Under the pieces are notes generated by a model. That model made no database searches, was not told where the DNA came from, and worked only from the letters and a program-made list of their open reading frames with translations. Made by a program: the position numbers and the translations under genes. Of a DNA stretch of 64,000 nucleotides, positions 25,317-48,967 are shown piece after piece. The stretch lies in the NCBI RefSeq assembly GCF_010015445.1, contig NC_053119.1, positions 26,983,383-27,047,382 of the forward strand, written 5' to 3'. Origin of the DNA: Perca fluviatilis (lineage: Eukaryota > Chordata > Actinopteri > Perciformes > Percidae). How positions within the stretch are numbered: position 1 is the stretch's first letter; the number at the start of each line of letters is the position of its first letter.

Positions 25317-26903
25317 TTTCTGCTGCTCAGACTGACGGAGCAGCCTAACTTTCGTTTTCTCTGAAGGAGTGGCTTGTTGGCAAGCTTGTTCTTATTGACA
25401 CTGAGCATGTGCTGACTAGCTGGTCTGTGTCAGTGTAGAACAAAATACCCAGAGTCAAACAAGTGGAGATTGTAAACTCTACTTGAGTCAAAGTACTCAA
25501 CTTTAGTTGAGATTATACTGTATAAACTCATTTAAAGCTACTCTAATCAATATTTTCATAATAACAATGGGTTAAATGAATAGGCTACATGTAGGCCTAC
25601 TGCAATGAGGTCGCTCATAGTGATGAACCCACAGAAAATTCTAAAATGATGTATTACAGCAATGCCCCTCCGCTCCACAGAGCATTTTAGCATATTTCAG
25701 CTGATTTTGTTGGTTCAACAACTTTACCGTTTCTGGTTCGCTTTCACCGCTCTCATGAACTTAATTTCGAGCATCGAAGCTTGTGAACACAGATATTAAC
25801 TTATAAGTGATGGAGACCCAAATAGTGAATATTGGACTTACATAGCCTATATATTCATCAGGTGGCCAGAAACATGACTAAATGAATGCTAATTTCTGCT
25901 GGGTGTGTAAATAGGCAACTGCTAACTTAGCTAACACATTGGCGGTGTAAACTGTGTGTTTACAGCTTGTTGGGCTGCCCCCAAATGGGGTTTTTAAAAC
26001 TTCTTTCTAAACCACAATGAGTTGGTAGCAGCAACAGAGAAAATGTGGTAGACAGCACAGCACGCTGATGCAACCTGTCTATCCAACAGATCTGGGGACA
26101 CTTAAGATGAATGTGCTGAAACGCAGACTACAATAAATTGTTTCTCTCTTTATGGGTCTCTATTTTTATTCTTTTTTTGGAAACAAAATAATTACAAAAA
26201 TTATACAATCACGTAAAAAAATTCTGTATATGCTTTAAATCTCTATAACTTCAGAATGAATTTGCTTGTAGGGCAGCTATGTGCTTTACAAATGGCCTAT
26301 ACAAATGTGACCATCATCAATTATTTGAATTGACAAAACATATTGTAGCCTTATTTAACTAAACGCCATTGGTATACAATTATAAAGTAAGCAGTATACT
26401 AGTATCCACAAGTTATCTTGACATGCTTAATAGTGTACCTCTATTTTTTAAATGAAGCCATGTGTGTATGGTTATTTTGAATAAAAAGAGAGAAAAAAAA
26501 ACCTTAGTACACACATAGCTAGGCTAGATCAGTTTGACTTCTGTTAATTTTGAACATTTTTATATAAAATTATTCTACTTACACAAACAATACATTGCTT
26601 TTGCAGTTTATTGCTTTTACAGTTTACAGTTAAAGGGATCCATTACAGGACAAGGAACATGGAACACACACAAAAATCTCACATCTGTGCCAAATACCAT
26701 CTTCAGCCTTTTCCTTGCAAAAATAAACATTTTAAAGAATACTATCAAATAATGAGCAACGATCAACAGACAACACTTTTGGAGTCAAGGCCTCTTTAGC
26801 GCTGTTGTTTAACGCACACACAAAACAGTGCACAGAGAATAAACATACTTTAATAATGATGCTTTACTTGAGCAACCTTGACAGTGGGTGCCCTTTACTT
26901 AGA
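25317..26903. other. Region between the two finTRIM genes
   Basis: This is the promoter side of finTRIM 1 and the 3' flank of finTRIM 2. It is AT-rich, with a TTTATT (minus-strand AATAAA) at 26607-26612, about 295 nt past the finTRIM 2 stop. The short open frames at 26534-26799 lack support. No gene seen. Confidence 0.5.
26607..26612 (-). promoter_or_regulatory. Candidate poly(A) signal of finTRIM 2
   Basis: Minus-strand AATAAA about 295 nt downstream of the stop codon at 26904-26906. Confidence 0.45.
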
Positions 26904-29033
26904 TTACATTACCTTAGCGGAGGCCCCTCTGCAGACCATGAACCCAGGGTACAGAGGCTGGGAGAATGTGGTGTGAACTCTGTGAAGGAGCATCATTTGA
27001 CCAGAATCAGACACGCTGTAGAAGGACAGGCTCCCTGCCTTATGGTTCAGATACACTCCTAAGGTAGAGGAGCAGTGGGTGGATACTTTGGTTTTGATTC
27101 CACTATGCCAGAAGGTGCAACCAACATTTGAAAGGGAAATGCACCAGGATTGATCTGTGTATCCAAAGCCACTTTCATCCAGCCCTGCCCCTTTATAGCA
27201 CACAGCGACCTCCACCCTGGGCCCTCGCCACTCAACTTCCCAGTAGCAAACTCCACATAAACCTTCAGTGCACAACACTTGATCATATTTGGTAAATCTC
27301 TCCGGGTGATATGGATACCTCTGGGCTTTTTTAATCCAGGTCACTCTGCGGTTTCCCTCGGAGAGCAAAAGGTTTTCAAATGCAGTGTTGGGATCCAAAC
27401 TTAAGCGGCAGGAATCTGAAATGTAAAAGTTCTTATAATTCAGTGTGACATACATTGAAAGGAAAGCACAGTGTGGCCGATCAAAAATATGAATGACTCA
27501 CAAAGGGAGAACTCCTGTCTTGTCTCAGGATCAGGATCAGCTTGAACTAAAAACAGAAAACATGACAAAAGAGCATTTTGGTAAAACTGGCTATTTATAC
27601 CACATCATTTCAGTAAATAAACAAATGATTGTAATTATGTTATTTTCTTACACGTCTGAGATATTTCTGCAATATCTCTGGACATGTTTTCCATTTTGTC
27701 TCTCAAAATAGAAATAGCCTTTGTCACAAAGTCAAAAGGCGTGTGTAGAAGGATGTCAAAATCAGACCACGTGTCAGGTTCTGGACAGTCAAAAATGGAC
27801 TGGCAGCTCTAGAAACATGTGAAAAGAGAAACACAACATGAAGTAAAGTGCTACTCGCTCAATAATCTATGTTTGACTGTGTGTGTACCTGCAGGAAATG
27901 AATGTGATCCTCAGTGAGAGACAGCTGCTTGAGTTCATCCTCTCCCTTTCTCAGCTCAGAGATGTCCTTCTCCAGCCGATCCACGAGCGCCTCAGCTCGG
28001 CTCACCGCAGCCGTCTCCTGAACTCTGATCAGCTCTCTCACAGTACAGCGCCTTTTATCTGCCATCTGGACTATTTCAGTATAGGCCTTCTCATTTTGAT
28101 CAAGAGCTGCAGCCCCAGAACACTGACAGTAGAGATAAAAAATACAAATGTCAGTATGTCAGTTACTTTAAAAGGTAAGGGAGAGAGGACACGTTTAATG
28201 CATTTAAGACAGCTGAGAAAAAGTACAAAACAACTCACCTGCAGTGCTTTCATTTTCTGTCTCAGCTGCCGCAGCTGCTTCTGTTTCTCCTGTATTCCCT
28301 GTTGGTATCTTTGTTTTTTCTTTCCAAATAGTTTCTGAAAATAAAATCATACTGTGTTTGTGCAAAACAATATTTACAGACATTCCGACTTTCGCAGCAA
28401 TACGACTTTGACAATTGCAAAAAGAATAATGATTCTTACTTGTTTCTCTTTCCTCTCTGCTGCAGCCGAGACAGTGTCATGACCTTTGTGCTCATCCATC
28501 ACACAAAGCAGGCAGATGCACTGGCCATCACTGCGGCAATAGACTTCGAGCAGCTTGTCATGCTTAGAGCAGATCTTTTCTTGTATGGAGGCAGAGACTT
28601 CCACTAGCTTGTGCTTTTTGAAAGCAGCAGACTCATAGTGGGGCTGCAGATGAGTAGCACAGAAAGAAGCAAGACACACCAGGCAAGACTTGACAGCTTT
28701 CAGCTTCAAATTTGCAGCGCAGACATCACACTCCACATCCACTGGGTCGACTTCAACCTTCACAGGAGGAGTGGGTTGTTGTTTTTCTTCTTCTTCTGGA
28801 GACATTTTCCCTGCCAAATCAGCCAACACTGTGTTCTTGTTCAACACAGGTCTGGGGATGTATGTGTGTCTACACTGGGGACAGCTGTAAACACCACAAC
28901 GATCCTCCTGGTCCCAGTAGCCATTTACACAGCCCATACAGTAGCTGTGGCCACAATGAAGAGTCACAGGTATTTTCAGTATATCCAAGCATATCGAGCA
29001 GGATAAATAATCTGTCTCTTTGCACGCTGCCAT
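26904..29033 (-). CDS. finTRIM-like E3 ubiquitin ligase 2 (RING, B-boxes, coiled coil, PRY-SPRY)
   Basis: Six coding exons, minus strand: 28440-29033, 28239-28334, 27889-28122, 27652-27808, 27502-27546 and 26904-27415. They sum to 546 codons (545 aa). I chose the ATG at 29033 (MAACKETDYLSCSIC, good GAAGATGG context), matching the paralogue's start. An in-frame ATG at 29072 is possible. RING: CSICLDI...CGHSYCMGC...CPQCRHT. B-box region: CDVC...CLVC...CATH, then CSKHDKLLEVYC...CVMDEHKGHD. Coiled coil: KKKQRYQQGIQEKQ and EDELKQLSLTEDHIHFLQ. PRY-SPRY: LDPNTAFENLLLSEGNRRVTW, CYWEVEWRG, GCTFWHSG, SLSFYSVSDSGQMMLLHRVH, YPGFMV. Exon number and phases are the same as finTRIM 1, so the pair arose by tandem duplication. 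Likely an immune E3 ligase; target unknown. Confidence 0.88.
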
Positions 29034-29962
29034 CTTCAGCACTCCCCTAAGTTTCGTTTCCTGTGAAATCAAAAGTGGCTGTTATAAGGGAGAGCGTTAA
29101 CCCTGTAAAGCCCAGAATAGGCCTCCCAATCACACATTCAACTAAATTCACACTTGTCTATCTAGCCGATGATACTATCTAATTATCATTCTAAAGGGAC
29201 AGCAGTCTTTAAAAAAAATTTCTTTTACACTTTTAGGCTACAAATGTCGCAAAATGAAGCGCAGCGTAAATTCTTTCAGGAAGACGTACCACTACTCTTT
29301 CTTCTTAAATCAAATCAGCTGTTTAGAAGCGATACTTTCAGTTAAACCGATCAGACTTGGCCACGAAATTCAAGGGCCAATCACAGCATAGCAACTCTGC
29401 TTTAAATCTGTTCTCTCCCTGTGCTGTCAGCTGTCGTTTCAGGCAAAGCGCTTGTGTAATAACAACAAATGTAATTTCCACTTGTGGGATCAAAAAGTAG
29501 CCTATTTCTAAATTTAAATACTGTGCAGCCTGTAGGATTTATATTGACAGATTGATCGTTTTTATTTACAACATTTAAAAAAATCATTAGGCTACATTTA
29601 ATATAATTGTGTAAATGTATAAGCACAAACTATAAAGTGCAAAGCAAAATAAAACAAGTCGACAATATAAACCTAAAAAAATAAGGCTGGTAGGCCTAAC
29701 GTTTAATTAATAAAATACAAGTAAATGTGTCTAAACAAGGTCGGCTGGTAGCGAATTGGAGTATTACTTAATTGTGTGTGAATATAACGCTAGCCTTTAA
29801 AAATATAACAGACGCTGTCAGCAAATCCAGCTGTGCCACCGTCATCAGAAACGGACGTCGCTTTACGTGACGTCGCATTTCTCTGTAAACACGCTCGTTT
29901 CCTCTCTCTTCGCGTGTTTTTCTCATGGTTTTTCTCCTCCGTGAGAAGTTCTCAAGAGCAGA
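29034..29962. other. Divergent finTRIM 2 / mthfs promoter region
   Basis: 929 bp between two oppositely transcribed genes. It is AT-rich in the middle and more CpG-containing in the 130 bp before the mthfs ATG (ACGTGACGTCGCA at about 29863). No gene or clear repeat is seen. Confidence 0.5.
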
Positions 29963-30568
29963 ATGGCCGCCGTGCGTGCAGCAAAGCAAGCTTTGAGGAA
30001 AGAAATCAAGCGACGGGTTGCAGCGTTGAGCGACGAGGAGAAACAACGGCAGTCTCTCGTGCTTTCCCAGCAGCTGTTCAGACACCCCAAGTACGTGTCC
30101 TGTAAGAGGATCGCAGTGTTTCTCAGCATGGGCGATGAGGTGCGCACTGAAGAAATCATCAAAGACGTGTTTAAATGTGGCAAAAGCTGCTTCATTCCCA
30201 GATATGAGAGCAGCAGCAGCAACCATATGGACATGTTGAAGCTCAACAGTCTGCAGGACATGGAGACGCTGCCTCTGACGTCATGGGACATCCGACAGCC
30301 TGCCGAAGATGATCAGAGCAGAGAGGAAGCGCTCTCTGCAGGAGGTCTGGACCTGATCTTGATGCCGGGCCTGGGTTTTGACGAGTCGGGGAAGCGTCTG
30401 GGACGAGGGAAGGGCTTCTACGACACCTACTTGGAGCGCTGCCTCAGACACCCCAAAGGAAAGCCCTACACCCTCGCCTTGGCCTTCAAGGAGCAGCTGT
30501 GTCAGGAGATCCCCGTCGACGACAACGATGTGCTCATAGATGAAGTCCTGTATGAGAAGGAGGAGTAG
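29963..30568 (+). CDS. mthfs: 5-formyltetrahydrofolate cyclo-ligase (methenyl-THF synthetase), uninterrupted ORF
   Basis: A single 201-aa ORF from ATG (AGCAGAATGGCC) to TAG, full length against the about 203 aa I recall for human MTHFS. The enzyme uses ATP to convert 5-formyl-THF to 5,10-methenyl-THF in cytosolic one-carbon metabolism. Family signatures are the basic N-terminal helix [83 protein letters not shown] (nucleotide-binding loop) and [11 protein letters not shown]. The C terminus EVLYEKEE also fits. Human MTHFS is split into exons, whereas this copy has no intron in its coding region. That suggests a retrocopy or lineage intron loss. AATAAA at 31024 is followed by a short A-rich run. 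Confidence 0.92.
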   Translation: MAAVRAAKQALRKEIKRRVAALSDEEKQRQSLVLSQQLFRHPKYVSCKRIAVFLSMGDEVRTEEIIKDVFKCGKSCFIPRYESSSSNHMDMLKLNSLQDMETLPLTSWDIRQPAEDDQSREEALSAGGLDLILMPGLGFDESGKRLGRGKGFYDTYLERCLRHPKGKPYTLALAFKEQLCQEIPVDDNDVLIDEVLYEKEE

Positions 30569-31023
30569 CTAATCGATCGTCAGTGGTGGTCCTTGAACTC
30601 AGTTTGGGGTTCTATATGTCTAGGCTACGCGCCAAAGTGAGCCAACGGTTTAACCCGGCCTTTCAATTAAACACTAATAATCGACTCTCACTGCAGACAT
30701 TTTGACTTGTTACAGCAGGAATAGCCCGGGGGGGGGGGACTATGAGACTAACGACGGCCCATTAGTGTTAGGCCTATTGGTTCCATCTGTGGTATTCCTA
30801 TTACTTGTCGAAATGTCATCTGTCGTGGCATTATACAGGTTAAGCGACTAATTCAACGGCTGTATTGATATTTGCGTTGAAGGTGCTGAAACCTGGTTTT
30901 GTGCCATGCTGTCTGTGGTGCTGATGTTGCCATAAAGAGCTACTATGTTTTTCTAATCGCTAACTACTTAAAATGAAGAAGTGCTTTACAACGTGAATGG
31001 ACAATCAAATGAAAAGAAGTGCA

Positions 31024-31029
31024 AATAAA
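31024..31029 (+). promoter_or_regulatory. mthfs poly(A) signal
   Basis: AATAAA about 455 nt after the stop. An A-rich stretch GCAAAAAAAGAAGAAG starts about 17 nt later. This could be a decayed retroposed poly(A) tail or plain genomic sequence. Confidence 0.5.
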
Positions 31030-31182
31030 GCTGTATTAGGAAATGCAAAAAAAGAAGAAGCATGAACTTAGTTGTAAATTGCATACGTACTGCCTCTGCC
31101 ATTACAAAGTATGTACTGTTGCATGCAGTATGCATACAATTGGGACGTACTATTTTTTCATTACATTGCGCTTGAACTTTAA

Positions 31183-31706
31183 AGGTCCCATGGCATGAAA
31201 ATTTCACTTTATGAGGTTTTTTAACATTAATATGAGTTCCCCCAGCCTGCCTATGGTCCCCCAGTGGCTAGAAATGGTGATAGGTGTAAACCGAGCCCTG
31301 GGTATCCTGCTCTGCCTTTGAGAAAATGAAAGCTCAGATGGGCCGATCTGGAATCTTGCTCCTTATGAGGTCATAAGGAGCGAGGTTACCTCCCCTTTCT
31401 CTGCTTTGCCCACCCAGAGAATTTGGCCCACCCATGAGAGAGAGACATCATGGCTTTCAAACGAGCAAAGTGGCAGTTGGTCAAGGCCACACCCCCACTC
31501 TCCACTTTGCCCCCCCCCTCTCTCTCCTCCTCAATAGCTACAGACACAGAAATGGCACATACAAAGGAAAGCTCATTGTGGGACTGGCTCTAGTGGCTGT
31601 AATTCTGCACCAAGGCTGAATTTTGGGATAGAGACTTCAGATACAGCATTAGGGGACCACTAAGGCCTATAGAAAAGCATCCAAAAAGCACCATGTCATG
31701 GGACCT
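31183..31706. mobile_element. TTAA-flanked MITE, family A, copy 3
   Basis: TTAA (31179-31182), then AGGTCCCATGGCATGA, to TCATGGGACCT, then TTAA (31707-31710). The ends are the cleanest of the family. It is in reverse orientation relative to copies 1 and 2, about 150 bp past the mthfs poly(A) signal. Confidence 0.85.
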
Positions 31707-32219
31707 TTAAACATCCTGGTTATTTTTGGCATAGTGCATTTGACATACTATGTATTGGAACATGGTAAAACATTTTCTGGCATACTAAACGGTATGGTTG
31801 TATGGGTATTGGAACACAGGGATAATTTCCTTCTTCTCTCCCATGCTTCCTTGGTGTGAGGGACTAAGACGCAAGTGAAGGGAAATGTGGATGCAATTTA
31901 GAGACGTCCACAAAAAAAACGATAACTGAGAATGAGGTCATGGGTGGGATTTTCGTCTTTCTTCTGGCAGGTTACAAAACCAACCACATCACATTGGCTG
32001 TCACCTGCTACCTCCTGGCCATTCACCCTGAATGTCAACGCAAAGTTACAGGAAGGGGTGGATGATTTGTCGTGCGTTGCGCTACTGTTTGATGCAATCT
32101 CATTTTCTATAGCTACTTAAAACACAAGATTTTAGTTGTGGACAGGAAGGATTTACCTCTCATCTCATGGCGAGAAATTCAGTGCACACACTTTGTTTCA
32201 TTTTTGTTTATAACCTTAT

Positions 32220-33160
32220 ACTCATCAGAATCAGCTTTATTGGCCAGGTTTGCGTAAACAAATAATCTTTGCTCTCAAAGTACAACACCCACTTAACATA
32301 TAAAGAATAAAAACAGAAAGCACAGTAAGAAATATATATATATATTTTTAAATACTGTTAAGTATGCAGTAGTACAATAGAATTTAAAAATGTGGAATAG
32401 TGCAATATCAGTATAGTCTGAGATTTAAGATTTAAATATAAATATAATGCAAGGCAGTTTAGTGCAATGGTAATATATTAATAAAAATATTGTAATTGTA
32501 AGATTGAACTATACATGAGGAAGATGGGCAGAACAGTTTTGATTGACTTTGTTCAGTGTAAGGGTGGGGGCTATTTCTGAGCGTTCAACAGAGTGACTGC
32601 TTGGGGAAAGAAACTGTCTCTGTGTCGGCTGGTTTTGGCGAACAGTGCCCTGTATCGCCTACCAGAGGGTAGACAATTCATGCTGAATTCAATTTATCAT
32701 TTTTATCATTTTGCTGAGCGTGGTTCAGTGGACTGCTGTGGTGCTAGGGTGCCCTGGGATGAGCGGCTGGTTTACGTCCACTCTCAGATGCCCTGAAATG
32801 CCAAAGAGACAGGAAAAGACATTCATTTTTTTTTCACCACATATCTCCTGCAGACTCAATAATCTCAGAATCATCTTTAATGGCAAAGTGTTAACACAAT
32901 TGTTATATTAATACAACAGGTTGCCTTAATATCTGTGGTAGGTGGATATGACAGTAGATACAGTATTTGACAGATTTTTACATGTTTAAGTTGTGTGTTT
33001 AACACTATTAAATATATAATTGACTAAAAGGTGGATGCTTGGCATTAAGGGGTTGTTGCACACTGATCCTGACACTATGGAGTTGTGTTAAGTGTTCATC
33101 ACAGTGACAGCCTGGGGAAAGAAGATCTCTTAATAAAGAACTTTAATCTGTATTGTCACA
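32220..33160. repeat. Two decayed copies of a fish retroelement-like repeat
   Basis: About 32225-32830 starts CAGAATCAGCTTTATTGGCC and contains GTGACTGCTTGGGGAAAGAAACTGT. About 32860-33150 starts CAGAATCATCTTTAATGGC and contains GTGACAGCCTGGGGAAAGAA. A third relative lies in tmem17 intron 2 (about 34784-35150). The apparent ORF 32593-32796 is part of the repeat. Family not assigned. Confidence 0.45.
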
Positions 33161-33676
33161 GATTTATAAAAAAAAGTGTTGGCTGTTATAACCAGTTTAT
33201 TTAACATTTGCTACTGTTGACGTCTTAGTAAGGGCTTACTTACTTAGTTGACTAAATCCCGAGTGACCCTCCCTCTCCAGCTCGTCTTGTGGTCGGCCAT
33301 CCTTCTCACCTGGTCGGGAGGTTGAACTTTTTCTTTGTCGTCAAGGAAACTGTCGGATGTACTGCAGGAAAATGGACAACAAAGGGATTAAGATAAATCA
33401 TTGAGCTCTTAAATAAGTGATAGGACTTGCAGAATGCTTTTGTAAATGCTTTACCACCCTAAGCGAGGCCCAGGGTGGTTTGCAGTGCTACTGGACCTGT
33501 GAGAGAGGAATATTCCTTGTTTCTCACACACACGCACACACACACACACGCACACACCTGCATACACACCGATGGCTGTACTTTTACTCAACTCGCAAAC
33601 TCAATTATTGTCATCATATCAAATGTATGTTTTCTTTTTTTCTTATTCTTTCTATTGATTCTTAATTATTATGGCC

Positions 33677-33713
<37 letters not shown>

Positions 33714-34289
33714 CACATGGTGCAACAACAATCACCTGAAGCTCTATATCAGCAAGACCAATAGTTGGCGATGCACTACTAGAGAAACAGGAAGTCCTCT
33801 ATCTTATATCTTATATACCACACTATATTATACAATGTTAATATCTTATATCTTCTTACTGTTTTATTGCATTATTTTGCCTATATTTCTATTAGATTTC
33901 CATATTAATACAGACAAACACTAGGATAATTATTTATTCATATTATTAATAAATAATTATAATATTAGCTGTTGACCTGCTGCTATTAATCTTATTTTTC
34001 GTCATGGGTTGTGTCATATTTAAACATTTTAAAGGACTAAACCATATATGCTATATAAAATGCTATAGCCTACGTAGACTAAACGAGGAGGCAAGGAACC
34101 AACAGAGGAAACAAGAGCACGTTCATTTTCCTCTTTGTACACACTTTCCATGCGAGATTTGAGCGGAACGCGAGATTTCTTTGGTATCCAGGGAAACGAC
34201 GGCAGCAGCCTGAGCGTCCTTGCAGTGAGGAAGAGGCGCGGTGTGTTTTTCCTCCTGGTGATATGTGTGTTTAGGGAGCATTTTCCACG

Positions 34290-35958
34290 ATGGATCTGCC
34301 GGAGACGTTCAGAAAAGGTTTAGAGGACTTTTCCCGGAATGTGTTATTTGACCAGAGTCGGAGTCAGCCTTTCCCAAATGAGAAAGGCACGTTTTTGCCA
34401 CACGGTAAACTCAAAGAGTGCAGATAGCTAGATAACGTTAACGTTATGGACGAATTAGCATTGCGTTAGCTTAGTTAGCTAACGTTTACTAGAGTCAGGA
34501 ACGGTTGGATTGAGATATGTTGGCCTCAAACACAGTTTTACAGCAGCTGTTGTTGCTGGAATTGTTTTATCCATGTGTGTTCTGTTGTTTTCTTTTCAGA
34601 CAAGCGGGTTCTGTCTAGTCTCCACCTCCAGATGTCTCTGTACTTTAACATGTGGTTCTTCCCCGTGTGGTGGATCAGTGAAACTGTAATGCTGCACCTT
34701 AAGGTAAAAGTCAAATAGAGAGAGAGAGTGAGATAGGAGGAGAGGACGCACGGCTGATGTGAAATACTGCTATCATTATTTCTAGAATAGAATGCCTTTT
34801 ATTGTCACTATACACATGTACAAGGAGATTAAAAGTAACTCCTTTTCCACTGCCAACATGTACATAAAATAAAGGGGGAGGGGGGTTATAAAAAAATGGT
34901 TTTATATACAGTGTGAGTAATAGATATTGCACAGTATACAGATATTGCAAGGTAATGGAATTGCACAATATTATCAATAGTATTAAATATTGCACGGTAG
35001 GTGGGTAGAAGAAAGAAAGTCCAGGGGTTGTTGGGGGATTAGACTGTGAAGTCAGTGCATGTGTGAGTTCAAAGTGGTTCTGGCTTTTGGGAAAAAAAGA
35101 AAAAAAAAACTGTTCTTGAGTCTGTTATTCTATGGTTAGTCCTTGTTGTGATGCACCTGTAGCGCCCCCCTGAGCAAATGATCCCGAAAAGCTGAAACGT
35201 GATAAATGTTGGTCAAATATTAATTTTAATTGTCAGGATTAGACCTGGAAACAAGTCAGACTATTTCATAAAAGCCCATTTGAATGAATCACGTTGATTT
35301 AATTTCAGTTAATTTGCCTGCATTGTTGTAAATGTTATTTCTTCCAGTATCCTGTCTTGCCAGACTACTACAAGTTCATCCTCGTCACCGTTCTCATCCT
35401 GATGACTCTGATCGAGGCCATTAGACTCTTTCTGGGATACGCTGGGAACCTGCAAGAAAAGGTGGCGAATCACTCACACATGAATAAATTACAACAGGTC
35501 AACGCAACAACACGCACACAAAACAAGCGCAGGGCAGAGATTGTAACTCATGTTATGCGTTTGTGGAAGGTCCCAGAGTTGGCTGGATTTTGGCTGCTGA
35601 GCATCCTGCTGCAGTTTCCACTCATCCTGTTTCTGCTCTTTAACGAAGCCCTTCTCATACAACCCCTGGAGAGAGGTGTTCACATAGTCCTCGCCACATT
35701 CATACTCACACAGGTACGATAACTTTTAAAAACCGACCGTTGTAATTCTACCATTTATAATCTCCATATACCTAAATATATGTTATGTTGTGCATGCTTT
35801 CTAGATTTCATCATTTGGTGATTGTCGCTGATTGGATTTAAATGTTTTTTAATTTATGTTTTCATTCCTGAATGAACCAGGCCCTCTCTGGTTTTGTGGC
35901 GCTCCGGAACATGGTCCGACACACAGAGAGCCAATTTCATCTCCGGCAGTTTGACTGA
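34290..35958 (+). CDS. tmem17: Transmembrane protein 17 (ciliary transition zone)
   Basis: Five coding exons: 34290-34404, 34600-34703, 35348-35461, 35570-35713 and 35881-35958. They sum to 185 codons (184 aa; human about 198). The start is ATG in CCACGATGG, giving MDLPETFRKGLEDFSRN. Landmarks shared with TMEM17 are LQMSLYFNMWFFPVWWIS, LPDYYKFILVTVLILMTLIE, AIRLFLGYAGNLQEKVPELA and GFWLLSILLQFPLILFLLFNE. The C terminus is FHLRQFD. These give four hydrophobic spans. TMEM17 belongs to the MKS/transition-zone complex that gates proteins into the cilium. The acceptor of exon 4 (TTTGTGGAAG) has a poor pyrimidine tract but is fixed by the protein frame. AATAAA follows at 36164. The gene is tail-to-tail with agbl2, another tubulin/cilium-linked gene. 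Confidence 0.93.
34784..35150. repeat. Decayed fish retroelement-like repeat (third copy)
   Basis: It starts AGAATAGAATGCCTTTTATTGTCAC and ends near CTGTTCTTGAGTCTGTTATT. It is similar in type to the copies at 32220-33160. It lies in tmem17 intron 2. Confidence 0.4.
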
Positions 35959-36163
35959 ATTCTGAAGCTCTGACGTCCCGGCCACACCTTGAAACATCCT
36001 TACACTTCCCAGACAATATGTAATACTATGCATCACATATTGTCCATGAGATATTTCCTTCCCCTGATTGAGAATTCAAGAGAAAAATGTTTGAACATAT
36101 TTATTTTTATATTTCATGCACATTATATTCACATTGTATTCTTGTTTTTGTAGCATTGCCATA

Positions 36164-36169
36164 AATAAA
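36164..36169 (+). promoter_or_regulatory. tmem17 poly(A) signal
   Basis: AATAAA about 205 nt after the tmem17 stop, within a TTTTTGTAGCATTGCCATAAATAAAATG context. Confidence 0.65.
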
Positions 36170-36563
36170 ATGTATATAACAGAGCCTGTGTATCATTTAT
36201 TAGACAGCTATTGTAACTTATTATAGATGTTGTGTCGATGTACTCTGAGAACCCGAACGCAAAGGTTTGTCATCAGTAAATCTCGTTCTTATCAATATCA
36301 ACACTGCAGAAAATAGATAAGCATTGTTGTGACCTTTTATGTAAAAACAAAAATACAAGAGTTTAAATCAATTTTGCTCGATGGTGTTTTAAGCCCCCAA
36401 CGTCGACTCAAAGGCAGCGCTGCGACCGTTGACTTCTAGTCACCTAACCATAACCATTGCCTAATAACACCGATAAACATCAATTTCATCAAAATTGAAG
36501 AAAAAAAAATCTTCTCTCCTATTGGTATTACACTGCATCGTGATATGTGTGTGAATTTTAACA

Positions 36564-37111
36564 CAGTGATTCCCAACCAGGGATACGTGTACCCCAGGGG
36601 GAACTTCTGTTGTTGCCAGGGGGTACGTGGAAAGATTGGAGAGCTCTACTGCTGTAATTTGAACATGATAAAAAGAACATATCCAGATATTAACATTAAG
36701 TCAACTGTAACACCACATGTTGCAATTAGGTAAGAGAAAACTAGTTAGCAAGCGAGCACAGAAGTTTAAACAGATAGCTAAAAGTAATGGCTAAACAGTT
36801 CAAAGGATTAGTTATAAGTCATGTACTGGATACATGGTTGAAATAGTGAGCTAAAAGAAACGTTAGCGGATAAATTGTTGAAATATTCAGCTTCACTCTA
36901 AGTAGTAGTAGTAGCCTAGTAGGCTGGTAGTAGTATTGCTGACCAAACCATCCTTAATATTGACAGTTCAATTTTATGAAAACTTGTTTTATATAAAAGG
37001 AATAGTGTTATACATTTGGAACATACATTGCGAATTGATGAAGGGGTACGTGAGTTCATCTGACAGGGCTGTGGGGGGGTAACTCGGACCAAAAAGGTTG
37101 GGAAGCACTTG
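36564..37111. mobile_element. hAT (Charlie-like) non-autonomous element
   Basis: Starts CAGTGATTCCCAACCAGGG and ends AAGGTTGGGAAGCACTTG. The flanking 8-mers are TTTTAACA (36556-36563) and GTTTAACA (37112-37119), one mismatch apart. CAGTGNTTCCCAACC ends and an 8-bp TSD fit hAT-Charlie elements. It lies between tmem17 and agbl2, about 140 bp past the agbl2 stop, so it may be in the agbl2 3' UTR. Confidence 0.75.
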
Positions 37112-37248
37112 GTTTAACACATCTGTTGAAGTTCGAGCACACATCATAGTCTTCTTGATCCATCAGAGCAGGTTCCCATCACTGGCCCGAAAATAGAGAG
37201 AGAACAATATCTGTCAATCTGTAGTTTCCATATTATGAATATTATGCC

Positions 37249-48967
<11,719 letters not shown>

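Larger units (their letters stand above)
30569..34289. other. mthfs - tmem17 intergenic region
   Basis: This holds the mthfs 3' UTR, MITE A3, the repeat copies at 32220-33160, an exon-like stretch on the minus strand at 33310-33361 (see findings), and (CA)n tracts near 33527-33555 and 33678-33710. The last 200 bp are the tmem17 promoter and 5' UTR. Confidence 0.55.

Noticed and set aside
32593..32796. ORF with a plausible-looking protein (AWGKKLSLCRLVLANSALYRL)
   Set aside because: The same wording recurs in translated copies of a fish interspersed repeat, and the DNA around it matches other repeat copies in the window.
36904..36930. Possible CRISPR-like short repeats (AGTAGTAGTAG, and GCTA repeats near 11250)
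   Set aside because: Simple microsatellite-like runs in vertebrate DNA. There are no spacers or regular spacing.
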